64,000 bases of DNA from Sphingobium trunci (GCF_022664535.1 NZ_JAKUJY010000021.1:16280-80279); one strand, 5' to 3'; numbered from the stretch's first letter, positions 46,179 to 57,830 are shown. Program-made: numbers and translations. Notes: a model not told the origin generated them from the sequence alone.

Positions 46179-48473
46179 GTGGCCGAGGAAGAAACCGCAG
46201 GACGCAGGATACAGGTGGCCAACGCCCGGCCGGAAGATGCGGGGCGCGGCCTTGCGCGACTGCCGCTGGCGGTGATGGCGGAGCTTCATCTGACCGAAGG
46301 CGATATCATCGAAATCATGGGCAAGCGGCCCACGCCTGCGCGCGTGGTGCGGCCTTACAAGGAAGATGAAGGGTTGGACGTGCTGCGCCTCGACGGGCTT
46401 CAGCGCGCCAATGCCGGGGTCGGATCGGGCGACTTCGTGGCGATCCGCAAGCTCGACCCGCGTCCTGCGCAACGCGTCGTCTTCGCGCCTGCACAAAATA
46501 ATTTGCGGCTGCAGGGCAATCCGGACGCGCTCAAAAGGGTGTTCTTCGCGCGGCCGCTGACGGCGGGAGATATCGTCGCCACCGCGGGGCAGCAACAGGT
46601 GCCGCCCGGCGACATGCCGCCCCAGCTTCGCCAGATGCTGGCCGCGCCCGCCTATGCCCTGCAGGAAATCCGCCTGGTTGTGGTATCGACCCTGCCCAAG
46701 GGCTTCGTGGTGATCGATGCCGATACCGAGATCGAGTTGCGCGCCGAATATGAGGAGCCGCGCGAATCGCGCCGGGCCGACGTCACCTATGACGATGTCG
46801 GCGGCATGGCCGAAGCCATCGACCAGTTGCGCGAAATGGTCGAACTGCCGCTGCGCTATCCCGAACTGTTCGAGCGGCTGGGCGTCGATCCGCCCAAGGG
46901 CGTGCTGCTCCACGGCTCGCCGGGGACGGGCAAGACGCGCCTCGCCCGCGCGGTCGCCAATGAATCGGACGCCGAATTCTTCCTGATCAACGGGCCGGAG
47001 ATCATGGGTTCGGCCTATGGCGAGTCGGAAAAGCAGCTGCGCGAGATTTTCGAGGCGGCGGCGAAGGCCGCCCCGTCGATCCTGTTCATCGACGAGATCG
47101 ACTCGATCGCACCCAAGCGCGGCAATGTGACCGGCGAGACGGAAAAGCGGCTTGTCGCCCAGTTGCTGACGCTGATGGACGGGCTGGAACCGCGCACCAA
47201 TCTGGTCGTCATCGCCGCCACCAACCGGCCCGAGGCGATCGACGAGGCGCTGCGTCGTCCCGGCCGTTTCGATCGCGAAATCATCGTCGGTGTCCCCGAC
47301 GAGCGGGGCAGGCGGGAGATTCTGGGCATCCACACCCGCGGCATGCCCCTGGCCGACAAGGTCGATCTCGTCGAACTGGCGCGCATGACCTATGGCTTTG
47401 TCGGCGCCGATCTGGCCGCGCTGACCCGCGAGGCCGCGATCGAGGCGGTGCGCCGCTTCATGCCGCGCCTTAATCGGGAGGAAGGGACGATCCCGCCGGA
47501 CGTGCTGGAGGAACTCTCCGTCACGCGGGAGGATTTCATGGCCGCGATCAAGCGTGTCCAGCCCTCCGCCATGCGCGAGGTGATGGTGCAGGCGCCCAAT
47601 ATCGGCTGGTCCGATATCGGCGGCCTGGACGACGCGCAGATGCGGTTGAAGGAGGGGGTGGAGCTGCCGCTCAAGGACCCCGACGCCTTCCGCCGCATCG
47701 GCATCCGCCCGGCCAAGGGCTTCCTGCTCTACGGCCCGCCCGGCACCGGCAAGACCCTGCTGGCGAAGGCGGTGGCGCGCGAGGCGCAGGCCAATTTCAT
47801 CGCGACCAAATCCTCCGACCTCCTCAGCAAATGGTATGGTGAAAGCGAACAGCAGATCGCCCGCCTCTTCGCCCGCGCGCGGCAGGTGGCGCCGACCGTC
47901 ATCTTCATCGATGAGCTGGACAGCCTGGTGCCGGCGCGCGGCGGCGGCCTGGGCGAGCCGCAGGTGACGGAACGGGTGGTTAACACCATCCTTGCCGAGA
48001 TGGACGGGCTGGAGGAACTGCAATCGGTGGTCGTCATCGGCGCCACCAACCGCCCGACCCTGATCGATCCGGCATTGCTGCGGCCGGGGCGCTTCGACGA
48101 GCTGATCTATGTGCCTGTGCCGGACCAGGCGGGGCGCAAGCGCATATTGGGCATTCACACGGCCAAGATGCCGCTTGCCGGGGATGTCGATCTGGACCTG
48201 CTGGCCGAACGGACCCAGCGCTTTACCGGCGCCGACCTGGAGGATCTGGTCCGCCGCGCCGGCCTGATCGCGCTGCGCCAGTCGCTGTCGGTGGACAAGG
48301 TCACCCAGGCCCATTTCGATGCCGCGCTGGAGGATACCCGCGCCTCCGTCACGCCCGAGATGGAACGCGAATATGAGCAGATCCAGGCGACGCTCAAGCA
48401 AAGCGTGATGCAGGTCGATCCCATCGGCTTCGTCTCGCCAGGCATGTTGCGAACCCGCAACGGCAGGGACTGA
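46179..48473 (+). CDS. CDC48/VCP-like double AAA+ ATPase
   Basis: A 764-aa protein with the VAT/CDC48 layout: an N-terminal substrate-binding domain (about 1-195), then two AAA+ domains. Walker A of the first is HGSPGTGKT (246-253 region), with Walker B ILFIDEIDSIAPKRG; the second is GPPGTGKT near residue 519, with VIFIDELDSLVPARGG. Second-region-of-homology Args are present (RRPGRFDRE, LRPGRFDE). The family unfolds proteins. GTG 46179 has GGGGAA upstream and gives the standard length; in-frame codons further up cross the terminator. Confidence 0.93.
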   Translation: MAEEETAGRRIQVANARPEDAGRGLARLPLAVMAELHLTEGDIIEIMGKRPTPARVVRPYKEDEGLDVLRLDGLQRANAGVGSGDFVAIRKLDPRPAQRVVFAPAQNNLRLQGNPDALKRVFFARPLTAGDIVATAGQQQVPPGDMPPQLRQMLAAPAYALQEIRLVVVSTLPKGFVVIDADTEIELRAEYEEPRESRRADVTYDDVGGMAEAIDQLREMVELPLRYPELFERLGVDPPKGVLLHGSPGTGKTRLARAVANESDAEFFLINGPEIMGSAYGESEKQLREIFEAAAKAAPSILFIDEIDSIAPKRGNVTGETEKRLVAQLLTLMDGLEPRTNLVVIAATNRPEAIDEALRRPGRFDREIIVGVPDERGRREILGIHTRGMPLADKVDLVELARMTYGFVGADLAALTREAAIEAVRRFMPRLNREEGTIPPDVLEELSVTREDFMAAIKRVQPSAMREVMVQAPNIGWSDIGGLDDAQMRLKEGVELPLKDPDAFRRIGIRPAKGFLLYGPPGTGKTLLAKAVAREAQANFIATKSSDLLSKWYGESEQQIARLFARARQVAPTVIFIDELDSLVPARGGGLGEPQVTERVVNTILAEMDGLEELQSVVVIGATNRPTLIDPALLRPGRFDELIYVPVPDQAGRKRILGIHTAKMPLAGDVDLDLLAERTQRFTGADLEDLVRRAGLIALRQSLSVDKVTQAHFDAALEDTRASVTPEMEREYEQIQATLKQSVMQVDPIGFVSPGMLRTRNGRD

Positions 48474-48616
48474 TCCGGGCGCTGGGCGGGGGGCGGATTC
48501 TTCCGGCCTGCCCTCCGGCCCACGCGCGCATTTCCCCTCTCATCCGCCGCGAAGGCGCTTGCAACCCCGGTCGATATTTGCGAGTCGGGCAGGTGAAGGC
48601 AGACAGGCGAGAATTG

Positions 48617-49264
48617 ATGGCCTCCATTTCGTTGAAGAAGAAAAGAAATCTCCTCCGCGCGGGCAGGCAGCCCTCCAGCTTTCTGGGCCAGTGGGGCATG
48701 TTCTTCCGCCAGTTTGTCAAACATCCCGGCATGATCGGATCGGTCATCCCCTCGTCCCGAACCCTGGTCGACAGCATGCTGGAGGGAGTGGATTGGCAAC
48801 GCACCCGCCTGTTCGTCGAATTCGGGCCGGGCGTCGGCACGTTCACCCGGCCCATTCTCGACCGTTTGCATCCCGACGCGACCTTGCTGGCCATCGACCT
48901 CAATCTGGACTTCGTCGCCTATCTGGAAGCGGAGATTGCCGATCCCCGGCTGCGGGTGGTGCATGGCTCGGCGGCCGATGTGCGCCGCTTCATCAAGGAA
49001 GCGGGCTATGCCCAGGCCGACTATATCCTGTCCGGCATCCCCTTTTCGACCCTGCCCGAAGGGGTGGGGGAGGTGATCTGCGCGGAAACCCGGTCGGTCC
49101 TCAGGACCGGCGGCGCCTTCATGGTCTACCAATATTCCGCCTATATGCGGCGTCTGCTGGCCCCCCTGTTCGACGAGATCCGGGAACGGGTGGAATGGCG
49201 CAACATCCCGCCATGCCGGATGTTCACCGCGATGAAGGCGGAGATTCTGGCCCAGGCGGCCTGA
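48617..49264 (+). CDS. SAM-dependent methyltransferase, phospholipid N-methyltransferase (PmtA)-like
   Basis: A 215-aa class I methyltransferase. Motif I is LFVEFGPGVGTFTRPIL, with a later SGIPFSTLPEG block and a basic amphipathic N-terminus (MASISLKKKRNLLRAGR) suited to membrane binding. This matches the small rhizobial/Rhodobacter PmtA group that methylates phosphatidylethanolamine. ATG 48617 is preferred over a TTG 13 codons upstream. Confidence 0.83.
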   Translation: MASISLKKKRNLLRAGRQPSSFLGQWGMFFRQFVKHPGMIGSVIPSSRTLVDSMLEGVDWQRTRLFVEFGPGVGTFTRPILDRLHPDATLLAIDLNLDFVAYLEAEIADPRLRVVHGSAADVRRFIKEAGYAQADYILSGIPFSTLPEGVGEVICAETRSVLRTGGAFMVYQYSAYMRRLLAPLFDEIRERVEWRNIPPCRMFTAMKAEILAQAA

Positions 49265-49304
49265 TCCCCTTCATTTTCAAAGAAATTTCGATCCACCGGC
49301 GCTT

Positions 49305-49322
49305 ATACCCTTTATGGGGTAT
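49305..49322. other. Short dyad in the 231-base gap before proA
   Basis: ATACCC (49305-49310) and GGGTAT (49317-49322) form a small perfect dyad with a 6-base spacer, within an AT-richer stretch. It may be an operator for proA. I see no gene in this gap. Confidence 0.3.
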
Positions 49323-49495
49323 GCGCACCTTGCACGCGGCAACTAGATGGAGCGAGGGGCAGGATTTGCTGCCTGCTGGCGGCTGGGCCATATTGCGACC
49401 CATGGTCCGGCTGCCGGCTTCAACCTTTTCCCTCGATCTGCATCCGACGGTTTCGCTCCTGTCCGCTTTCATGATAAGGCGCGGCGCGGAATGCG

Positions 49496-50773
49496 ATGAG
49501 ATATGTGATGAACGACCTGACCCAGACTCCCGAAATGCTGATTGCGACCATGGGCGGCCGCGCCCGCGTGGCGGCCGGCGCGCTTGCCGCGGCCAGCGAT
49601 GCCCAGAAAATCGATGCGCTGCGCCGCGCCGCCCAGGCGCTTCGGGATCAGGCGCCGGCGATCATCGCCGCCAATGCCCGCGACATGGAAAATGCCGCCG
49701 CCAACGGCCTGTCCCCTGCCATGCTCGACCGGCTGCGGCTGGACGAGGATCGCGTGCTGGCGACGGCGGCGGGCGTGGATCAGGTGGCGACGCTCGCCAA
49801 TCCGCTGGGCAGCGTGATCGACAGGCAGGTCCGCCCCAACGGCATGGAACTCAGCCGGGTGCGGGTGCCGCTGGGCGTGATCGGCATCATCTATGAAAGC
49901 CGTCCCAATGTGACCGCGGACGCGGCGGCGCTCTGCCTGCGCGCGGGCAATGCCGTGATCCTGCGCGGCGGCAGCGAGGCGAAGGAAAGCAACCGTGCCA
50001 TCCACGCCGCCCTGGCCGAGGGCATTGCCGCCGCCGGGCTGCCCGCCGATGCGGTGCAACTGGTCCCCACCACGGATCGCGCTGCCGTGGGCGCGCTGCT
50101 CAAGGCCGCCGAGTTCATCGACCTCATCGTGCCCCGCGGCGGCAAGAGCCTGGTCGCCCGCGTGCAGGAGGAGGCACGCGTGCCGGTGCTCGCCCATCTC
50201 GACGGCATCAATCACAGCTATGTCGATGGCGCCGCCGATCCCGACATGGCGCTCAGGCTGGTGGTGAACGCCAAGATGCGCCGTACCGGCATTTGCGGCG
50301 CGACCGAGACGGTGCTGATCGACAAGGCCTTCGGGGCGGCCCCCGCCATTGTGAAGGCCCTGCTCGACGCCCGATGCGAAGTGCGCGGAGACGAAGCCGT
50401 GCAGGCGATGGACGGCAGGGTAAAAGCTGCGTCCGATGAAGATTGGGACACCGAATATCTGGACGCGATCGTTTCCGTCCGGCTGGTCGATGGGCTGGAC
50501 GAGGCGCTGGCCCATATCGCCGCCCATGCCAGCCATCATACCGACGCGATCATTACCGAGGACGCGGAAAAGGCCGAGCATTTCCTGAATGCCGTCGACA
50601 GCGCCATCGTGATGTGGAACGCCTCGACCCAATTTGCCGACGGCGGCGAATTCGGCCTGGGCGCGGAAATCGGCATTTCGACCGGCCGCCTGCATGCGCG
50701 TGGTCCGGTCGCGCTGGAGGGCCTCACCACCTATAAATGGCTGGTGCGCGGAACGGGCCAGACCCGTCCCTGA
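49496..50773 (+). CDS. proA: Gamma-glutamyl phosphate reductase
   Basis: A 425-aa aldehyde-dehydrogenase-fold enzyme of proline synthesis that reduces gamma-glutamyl phosphate to the semialdehyde. The catalytic Cys is in [13 protein letters not shown]; other blocks are [23 protein letters not shown] and [20 protein letters not shown] second ATG at 49508 (421 aa) is equally possible. proB is not adjacent. Confidence 0.95.
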   Translation: MRYVMNDLTQTPEMLIATMGGRARVAAGALAAASDAQKIDALRRAAQALRDQAPAIIAANARDMENAAANGLSPAMLDRLRLDEDRVLATAAGVDQVATLANPLGSVIDRQVRPNGMELSRVRVPLGVIGIIYESRPNVTADAAALCLRAGNAVILRGGSEAKESNRAIHAALAEGIAAAGLPADAVQLVPTTDRAAVGALLKAAEFIDLIVPRGGKSLVARVQEEARVPVLAHLDGINHSYVDGAADPDMALRLVVNAKMRRTGICGATETVLIDKAFGAAPAIVKALLDARCEVRGDEAVQAMDGRVKAASDEDWDTEYLDAIVSVRLVDGLDEALAHIAAHASHHTDAIITEDAEKAEHFLNAVDSAIVMWNASTQFADGGEFGLGAEIGISTGRLHARGPVALEGLTTYKWLVRGTGQTRP

Positions 50774-50804
50774 TGCGGACCTGACAAGGGAAAGGTGAGG
50801 GGGT

Positions 50805-51641
50805 TTATCCCTTCACCGCCCCGTCGATAGCCTTCAGCGTCGCCAGCAGCGGCCCGACCCAATCGACCGGCAGCATGACCGGCCCGTCGGACGGGGCATT
50901 GTCGGGGTCGTCATGCGCCTCGGCAAAGATCGCCGCCACCCCCGCCGCCACCGCGCTGCGCGCCAGTATCGGCGCATATTCGCGCTGCCCGCCCGAAGCC
51001 GAACCCAGCCCGCCCGGCTGCTGCACCGAATGGGTGGCGTCGAACACCACCGGATAGCCCGTCTGCGCCATCACCGGCAGCGATCGCATGTCGCTGACCA
51101 GCGTGTTGTAACCGAAGCTCGCCCCGCGCTCGGTCAGCAGGATGCGCTCATTCCCGGTCGAGGCGACCTTCTGCGCCACCGCCGCCATGTCCCAGGGGGC
51201 CAGAAACTGCCCCTTCTTCACATTGACGACCGCGCCCGTCCGCCCGGCCGCCAGCAGCAGGTCGGTCTGGCGGCAGAGAAAGGCCGGAATCTGCAGGATA
51301 TCCACCGCCTGCGCCGCCGCCTCCACCTGTGCCGCTTCATGCACGTCGGTCAGCACCGGACAGCCGAACGCCGCCTTCACCTCCGCCAGGATCGCCAGCC
51401 CGGCATCGATCCCGACGCCCCGCTGCCCCGAAACAGATGTCCGGTTGGCCTTGTCGAAGGAGGATTTGAAGATGAACGGCACGCCAGCCCTGTCCGCCGC
51501 TCCGGACAGCCTTTCCGCCATCATCATCGCATGGTCGCGGCTCTCGATCTGGCAGGGGCCGGAAATCAGGACGAAGGGCAGGTCGTTGCCGATCGTCACT
51601 TGCCGGGCTTCTGGCCCGATGGAAACATGTCTGGCTTTCAT
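50805..51641 (-). CDS. kdsA: 3-deoxy-D-manno-octulosonate 8-phosphate synthase
   Basis: A 278-aa DAHP-synthase-fold enzyme that joins arabinose 5-phosphate and PEP to make KDO 8-phosphate for LPS. Blocks: [50 protein letters not shown] and [13 protein letters not shown] Cys at the metal position in GPCQIES fits a metal-dependent form. AAGGGAG precedes ATG 51641. Confidence 0.96.
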   Translation of the reverse strand: MKARHVSIGPEARQVTIGNDLPFVLISGPCQIESRDHAMMMAERLSGAADRAGVPFIFKSSFDKANRTSVSGQRGVGIDAGLAILAEVKAAFGCPVLTDVHEAAQVEAAAQAVDILQIPAFLCRQTDLLLAAGRTGAVVNVKKGQFLAPWDMAAVAQKVASTGNERILLTERGASFGYNTLVSDMRSLPVMAQTGYPVVFDATHSVQQPGGLGSASGGQREYAPILARSAVAAGVAAIFAEAHDDPDNAPSDGPVMLPVDWVGPLLATLKAIDGAVKG

Positions 51642-51734
51642 CCCGCTCCCTTCGGCGCTTTCACGAAGCGGCGCAAGAGTTGTCCGCGCCACAATGCCTT
51701 GCCGGGAGGATCGCATGTCCCGCAGCCGATCCTC

Positions 51735-52031
51735 TCATCCCCTGATCCGCCCCAGCATCTCCTGGCCCGCCATCCGCTGCCGCACATAGCGCCGCTTCAG
51801 CACCACGCTCGCCGCCAGCAACGGCACGCCCAGGATGATGCAGATCGCCCCCAGCATCGGCGGCCACAGCCCGAACAGGCTGTGCACGTTCAGCGCGGAG
51901 GGCGTCAGCAGCAGCAGGAAGCCGGCCGTCAGCAACCACAATCCCCAGCGTCGCGGACGCACGGCGATCATGCGCATCTCATGCCGGTGCGCCTTGCGAC
52001 CTTCCCTGGTCGTCAGGTCATGATGTTTCAT
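51735..52031 (-). CDS. Small membrane protein, 98 aa
   Basis: A 98-aa protein with a basic, His/Arg-rich N-terminal 30 residues and two hydrophobic helices (WGLWLLTAGFLLLLTPSAL and MLGAICIILGVPLLAASVVL), ending in a basic tail. No family recognised. It lies upstream of kdsA on the same strand with a 93-base gap. Confidence 0.7.
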   Translation of the reverse strand: MKHHDLTTREGRKAHRHEMRMIAVRPRRWGLWLLTAGFLLLLTPSALNVHSLFGLWPPMLGAICIILGVPLLAASVVLKRRYVRQRMAGQEMLGRIRG

Positions 52032-52114
52032 GGCCGGCAGTGAAGCGGAAAAGCCCCGCCCCTGTCCAGCGCCGGAAACGGGTTTCGCTCAGCCGCATAA
52101 TCGGCTAGATGCGG

Positions 52115-52212
52115 TTCCATCCCCGGGGGACCGTCCACAGACGGTTGAGAGGCGGCTGATGTGGCCGCGACCCGCTGAACCTGATCCGGATAAGACCGGC
52201 GTAGGGAGGGAA
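52115..52212 (+). promoter_or_regulatory. TPP riboswitch (THI element)
   Basis: The conserved aptamer core is present in order: GGTTGAGAGG (52144-52153), then ACCCGCTGAACCTGATCC ending in GGATAAGACCGGCGTAGGGA (52170-52207 overall). TTCCATCCCC (52115-52124) can pair with GGGAGGGAA (52204-52212) to close P1. It precedes a membrane-protein gene and thiC. Downstream, TCCTCC (52241-52246) is complementary to GGAGGA (52262-52267), the ribosome binding site of the next gene, a likely translational switch. Confidence 0.96.
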
Positions 52213-52224
52213 CGGCTTGTGTGA

Positions 52225-54555
<2,331 letters not shown>

Positions 54556-54562
54556 TTGAATA

Positions 54563-54597
54563 GCGCTCGGCGGGGTCGGATCGGCTCCGCCGAGCGC
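54563..54597 (+). terminator. Hairpin after thiC
   Basis: Perfect 11-bp GC-rich stem (54563-54573 with 54587-54597) starting 8 bases after the thiC stop; no T-run. It may protect the transcript end or terminate with Rho. Confidence 0.6.
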
Positions 54598-54695
54598 CAC
54601 CGCCACCGCTTCCCCGCCTCCCTTGTTGCCCCCGTACCGCGTCATCGCTAGGATATTGTTGGGGAATTTATAGCGGCCGGGTTCGGGGGACCATC

Positions 54696-55472
54696 ATGGA
54701 ACGGGGGCTGACACGCCGAAGCCTGTCTTCGCTGAGGGACGCGCAGGCCTTTATCGATGCCCTGCGGGGGACAGGATCGATCCGCGACCTCGGCCTGCTG
54801 GTGGATCAGATCAGCCGCGAGATGGGGTTCGCCTATCATGCGCTGGTCCACCATGTGGATCCTGGCATCGCCGACGGCAGCATGGTGCGGTTGGAAAATT
54901 ATCCCGAAGCCTGGGTCGGCACCTTCATCGAAAAGCAACTCCATAGCTGGGACCCCGTCATCGTCGCGAGCCGGACGACCAACGCGGCCTTCGCATGGTC
55001 GGACGTTCCGCGGCTGATCGAGATCACCGACTGCCAGCGGGACGTTCTGAAGGCCGCCGCGATCGAGGGATTGGGCGATGGCTTCACCGTCCCGGCGCAC
55101 ATGCCGGGGCAGGTGAGCGGCTCCTGCACCTTCGCGGTGCGCACCGGCCTTGCCTTGCCCCGGCATCATCTCGGCATGGTGCAACTGGTCGACTCCTTTG
55201 CCTTTCAGGCCGCGCGGGCGCTGACCCTGGCGGAAAAGGACGTTGCTCTATCGCCCCGGGTCATGCTGACACCCCGGCAGCTCGATTGCATCCTGCTCGC
55301 CGGGCGGGGCAAGAGCGACTGGGAAATCGCGCAGATACTGGGCCTGAAGGAAGACACGGTCACCGAATATCTGGACGCGGCGCGCGCCCGCTACGGCGTC
55401 GCTCGCCGGATACAACTTGTGATGCGCGCCGTTCATGACGGTCATATCGCGCTGTCCGACCTGATCGAATGA
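54696..55472 (+). CDS. LuxR-family regulator with autoinducer-binding domain (LuxR solo)
   Basis: A 258-aa protein with an N-terminal acyl-homoserine-lactone binding domain (YPEAWVGTFI, SWDPVI, GLGDGFTVPAHMPGQVSGSCTFAVRT) and a C-terminal LuxR helix-turn-helix (MLTPRQLDCILLAGRGKSDWEIAQILGLKEDTVTEYL). No luxI lies beside it. Its blocks closely parallel those of the island LuxR at 62074. GGGGGA precedes the ATG. Confidence 0.93.
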   Translation: MERGLTRRSLSSLRDAQAFIDALRGTGSIRDLGLLVDQISREMGFAYHALVHHVDPGIADGSMVRLENYPEAWVGTFIEKQLHSWDPVIVASRTTNAAFAWSDVPRLIEITDCQRDVLKAAAIEGLGDGFTVPAHMPGQVSGSCTFAVRTGLALPRHHLGMVQLVDSFAFQAARALTLAEKDVALSPRVMLTPRQLDCILLAGRGKSDWEIAQILGLKEDTVTEYLDAARARYGVARRIQLVMRAVHDGHIALSDLIE

Positions 55473-55543
55473 TCCCCCCTTTCGAGGGGAGGCATAAACA
55501 CTCCAATCTGGACATATTATCGGCCAATCAGGGGGGAGGAGCG

Positions 55544-55628
55544 ATGATCCAGCTTTTCAGCATCGGCCAGGGCCGGATGGCCGCCGCACCTTCACGATGA
55601 CCAAGGCGCGATGACCGGGGCGCGATGA
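55544..55628 (+). other. Chain of overlapping mini-ORFs leading into the winged-helix regulator gene
   Basis: An 18-codon ORF (ATG 55544, stop TGA 55598-55600) has a strong GGGGGAGGA site. Its stop overlaps a 5-codon ORF (55597-55614), which overlaps another (55611-55628), which overlaps the regulator ATG at 55625, each time as ATGA. The three ATGs are exactly 14 bases apart in a tandem repeat (ATGACCAAGGCGCG, ATGACCGGGGCGCG, ATGACCATGGCATT). Ribosomes terminating at each stop could restart at the next ATG. Confidence 0.5.
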
Positions 55629-56029
55629 CCATGGCATTCGACGGCCCCATTCCTACGGCGCATCCCGACGCTCCTCCTCTCCCGCTGCCGGCGCTGGGGC
55701 AATATGCCCGAAGGTTGCTGGCACAGCGTCGCCGCCGCGACCAGCTATTGGGCGCAGACCTGTTCGGGGAGCCGATCTGGGACATGTGTCTCGATCTGTT
55801 CGCCAACGCGGTCGAAGGACGGCCCGTAAGCATATCCAGCCTCTGCATTGCGTCGGGAACGTCAACCACGACGGCGCTGCGCCATATCGCTATGCTGGTT
55901 GATCGCGGTTTGCTGCTGCGCAGGCAGGATGCCAGTGACGGCCGCCGCGTCCTGGTGGAACTCGCACCCATGCTGTTCGAACAGCTTGCCCATCTGCTCC
56001 AGTCCTGGAGAGCGAGCGGGGAAGAGTGA
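55625..56029 (+). CDS. MarR-like winged-helix regulator, 134 aa
   Basis: A 134-aa protein with a basic N-terminal region (GQYARRLLAQRRRRDQLLG) and a winged helix resembling MarR (VSISSLCIASGTSTTTALRHIAMLVDRGLLLRRQDASDGRRVLVEL). The start is set by the ATGA chain; another ATG two codons later is possible. It follows the LuxR solo on the same strand. Confidence 0.83.
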   Translation: MTMAFDGPIPTAHPDAPPLPLPALGQYARRLLAQRRRRDQLLGADLFGEPIWDMCLDLFANAVEGRPVSISSLCIASGTSTTTALRHIAMLVDRGLLLRRQDASDGRRVLVELAPMLFEQLAHLLQSWRASGEE

Positions 56030-56136
56030 TCTGGCGTTTTTGGAGGGCGCCTGTCCGTCCAACGGCTCGAAACTTGTTTTAGGAAGGACCCAGGGAAGCA
56101 GCGCGCGGAGAAATCCGCAGGTCGCTTCATGAGCCT

Positions 56137-56153
56137 GATTTTCTTTGAAAATC
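56137..56153 (-). terminator. Terminator-like hairpin of the tRNA-Gly locus
   Basis: GATTTTC-TTT-GAAAATC perfect 7-bp dyad directly abutting the CCA end of the tRNA-Gly fragment, T-rich on the minus strand. It probably belonged to the original tRNA-Gly gene. Confidence 0.5.
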
Positions 56154-56198
56154 TGGAGCGGGCGAAGGGATTCGAACCCTCGACCCCAACCTTGGCAA
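56154..56198 (-). other. attL: 3' fragment of tRNA-Gly(GCC) at the island's left edge
   Basis: Read on the minus strand, these 45 bases are the 3' part of tRNA-Gly: anticodon loop TTGCCAA (anticodon GCC), anticodon 3' stem, variable loop, T arm with GGTTCGAATCCC, acceptor CGCCCGC and encoded TCCA. The D arm and 5' acceptor strand are absent to the right. At the break, ACCTTGGCAA (56189-56198) is mirrored by TTGCCAAGGT (56201-56210), a 10-bp inverted repeat with 2-base spacer, as expected for integrase core-binding arms at an anticodon loop. An intact tRNA is predicted at the far end of the element. Confidence 0.88.
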
Positions 56199-56372
56199 AG
56201 TTGCCAAGGTGTTTTTCGGCTTTTCACCAGGCTTCGCTATTCTTGGATAAGTTGTTGTTTTATAATTTGAATATCGACTTTATCTACGCTATCCTGCTCG
56301 GAAGATACACCCCCATTTTCATCATAGGTGGTCGCCCGGTGGTCGCCCAAAATCGGGCTTCGGAGGCAGGTT

Positions 56373-57764
56373 TTGACCGAGAAAACTGTAGTTTTGACAA
56401 AGCGCGCCATTGACGCGGCGCAGCCCAAGGAGAAGCGTTACGACATCTGGGATAGCGAGATCGCCGGCTTCGGCCTTCGTGTCGGCGTAAGTGGCGCGAA
56501 GACCTTTGTATTTCGGTATCGTGCGGAAGGCGGCGGCCGTGGTGCGCCGAAGCGACATGTAACAATCGGCCGTTTCGGGCCACTTACGGTCGAATTGGCG
56601 CGGCGGCAAGCTAAGCAACTTCTAGCCAAGGCGACCGTGGGCGAAGATCCGGCCAAAGTGCGCAATGACAAGCGCGCGGAAATGCGCATCAGCGACCTGA
56701 TCGACCTTTACGAAGAGGAAGGTTGCTACATTCAGCGCGGCAAGCGCCAAGGCACTCCCATGAAGCCGTTGACCAGGCAATATACACTGGCGCGCCTGCG
56801 TCACCATGTCGTCCCGCTGCTCGGCTCGAGCCGGGTGACTGCGGTGAACGCTGGCGATATCGAGCGCTTCTTCCGTGACGTCGAGGCAGGCAAGACCGCG
56901 CGCGACGACAAGATCGGCCCACGCAGGCGCATCGTCGTCAAGGGCGGCGAGGGCGCCGCACGCAAGGTCTTCCGCGATTTGTCTGCGGTGTTCAGTTTTG
57001 CGCGGCGCAGGGAGATCATTGACCGCAATCCCTGCGATACAGCCTCCGTCCGAAAGACCGACAATCACAAGGATCGCTACCTCACGCTCGATGAGGTCAA
57101 GCGGTTCGGCGAGGCGCTGCGCGAACTGGAGAGCGACGGCATCAATCGCAAAGCGCTCGACATCATGCGTTTGTGGATGCTGACCGGATGCCGCCGCGAA
57201 GAGATCGCCAGCCTCAAATGGGGGGAGGTCGACTTCGACCATGGCAGTTTCCGGTTCGGCGACACGAAGACCGGAAAGAACGTGCGCCCCATTGGCGCTG
57301 CCGCGATCGCTGTTCTCAGGACAATCGAGCGGAATGAGGATTCTGATTTCGTGTTCCCGTCCGAAGATGGGGACGGTTATTTCCGGGGTTACAAGACCCC
57401 TTGGAAGAAGGCTGTCGACAAGGCTGGCCTCCCCGATGTCACGCCGCATACCCTGCGCCATACGATGGGCTCCACCGCAATTTCATCGGGTGAGGCTATG
57501 GCTTTCACTGGTGCGATACTCGGTCATGCCAATCCCCGCTCGACGGCGATCTATGCCCATGTTCAGCACAATCCGGCCAGACGCGCCGCCGATCGGGTTG
57601 CAGAGAGGATTGCGGCCGCTCTTGCCGGTATGAGCGACGCCGAAGTGGATGCGCCACCTGCTGATGAGGACGAAGATCTGCTTCGCCGCGTGGCAGAAAC
57701 GCTGATGAAAGGCGGAGCGGAAGCCGAACGCCTGCGGGTAGTGATCAACGCGCTTGCGGTTTGA
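56373..57764 (+). CDS. Tyrosine-type site-specific integrase (DUF4102 N-terminus)
   Basis: A 463-aa phage/island integrase. The N-terminal arm-binding domain (LTKRAIDAAQPKEKRYDIWDSEIAGFGLRV) is followed by a SAM-like core-binding domain and a catalytic domain with Arg in LTGCRREEI, Lys in DTKTGKNVR, HTLRHT, GHANPRSTAIYAH, and the nucleophile Tyr in IYAHV. TTG 56373 has GGAGGCAGG at good spacing and is preferred to a GTG at 56328. It lies 175 bases from the tRNA-Gly fragment, so it most likely inserted this element there. Confidence 0.96.
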   Translation: MTEKTVVLTKRAIDAAQPKEKRYDIWDSEIAGFGLRVGVSGAKTFVFRYRAEGGGRGAPKRHVTIGRFGPLTVELARRQAKQLLAKATVGEDPAKVRNDKRAEMRISDLIDLYEEEGCYIQRGKRQGTPMKPLTRQYTLARLRHHVVPLLGSSRVTAVNAGDIERFFRDVEAGKTARDDKIGPRRRIVVKGGEGAARKVFRDLSAVFSFARRREIIDRNPCDTASVRKTDNHKDRYLTLDEVKRFGEALRELESDGINRKALDIMRLWMLTGCRREEIASLKWGEVDFDHGSFRFGDTKTGKNVRPIGAAAIAVLRTIERNEDSDFVFPSEDGDGYFRGYKTPWKKAVDKAGLPDVTPHTLRHTMGSTAISSGEAMAFTGAILGHANPRSTAIYAHVQHNPARRAADRVAERIAAALAGMSDAEVDAPPADEDEDLLRRVAETLMKGGAEAERLRVVINALAV

Positions 57765-57830
57765 GGGATTACGCGACAGTTTAACGAACCCCGTCCGCCT
57801 CGCTTCTGCCCTGTCCAGCGAAAATCGGGA

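Noticed and set aside
45819..48401. 860-codon minus-strand frame opposite the CDC48-like gene
   Set aside because: Shadow of a conserved ATPase; low-complexity His/Gln/Arg composition.
56129..56413. 94-codon frame on the plus strand reading RAKGFEPSTPTLAK
   Set aside because: It is the well-known false frame across the reverse complement of a tRNA 3' end, here the tRNA-Gly fragment.
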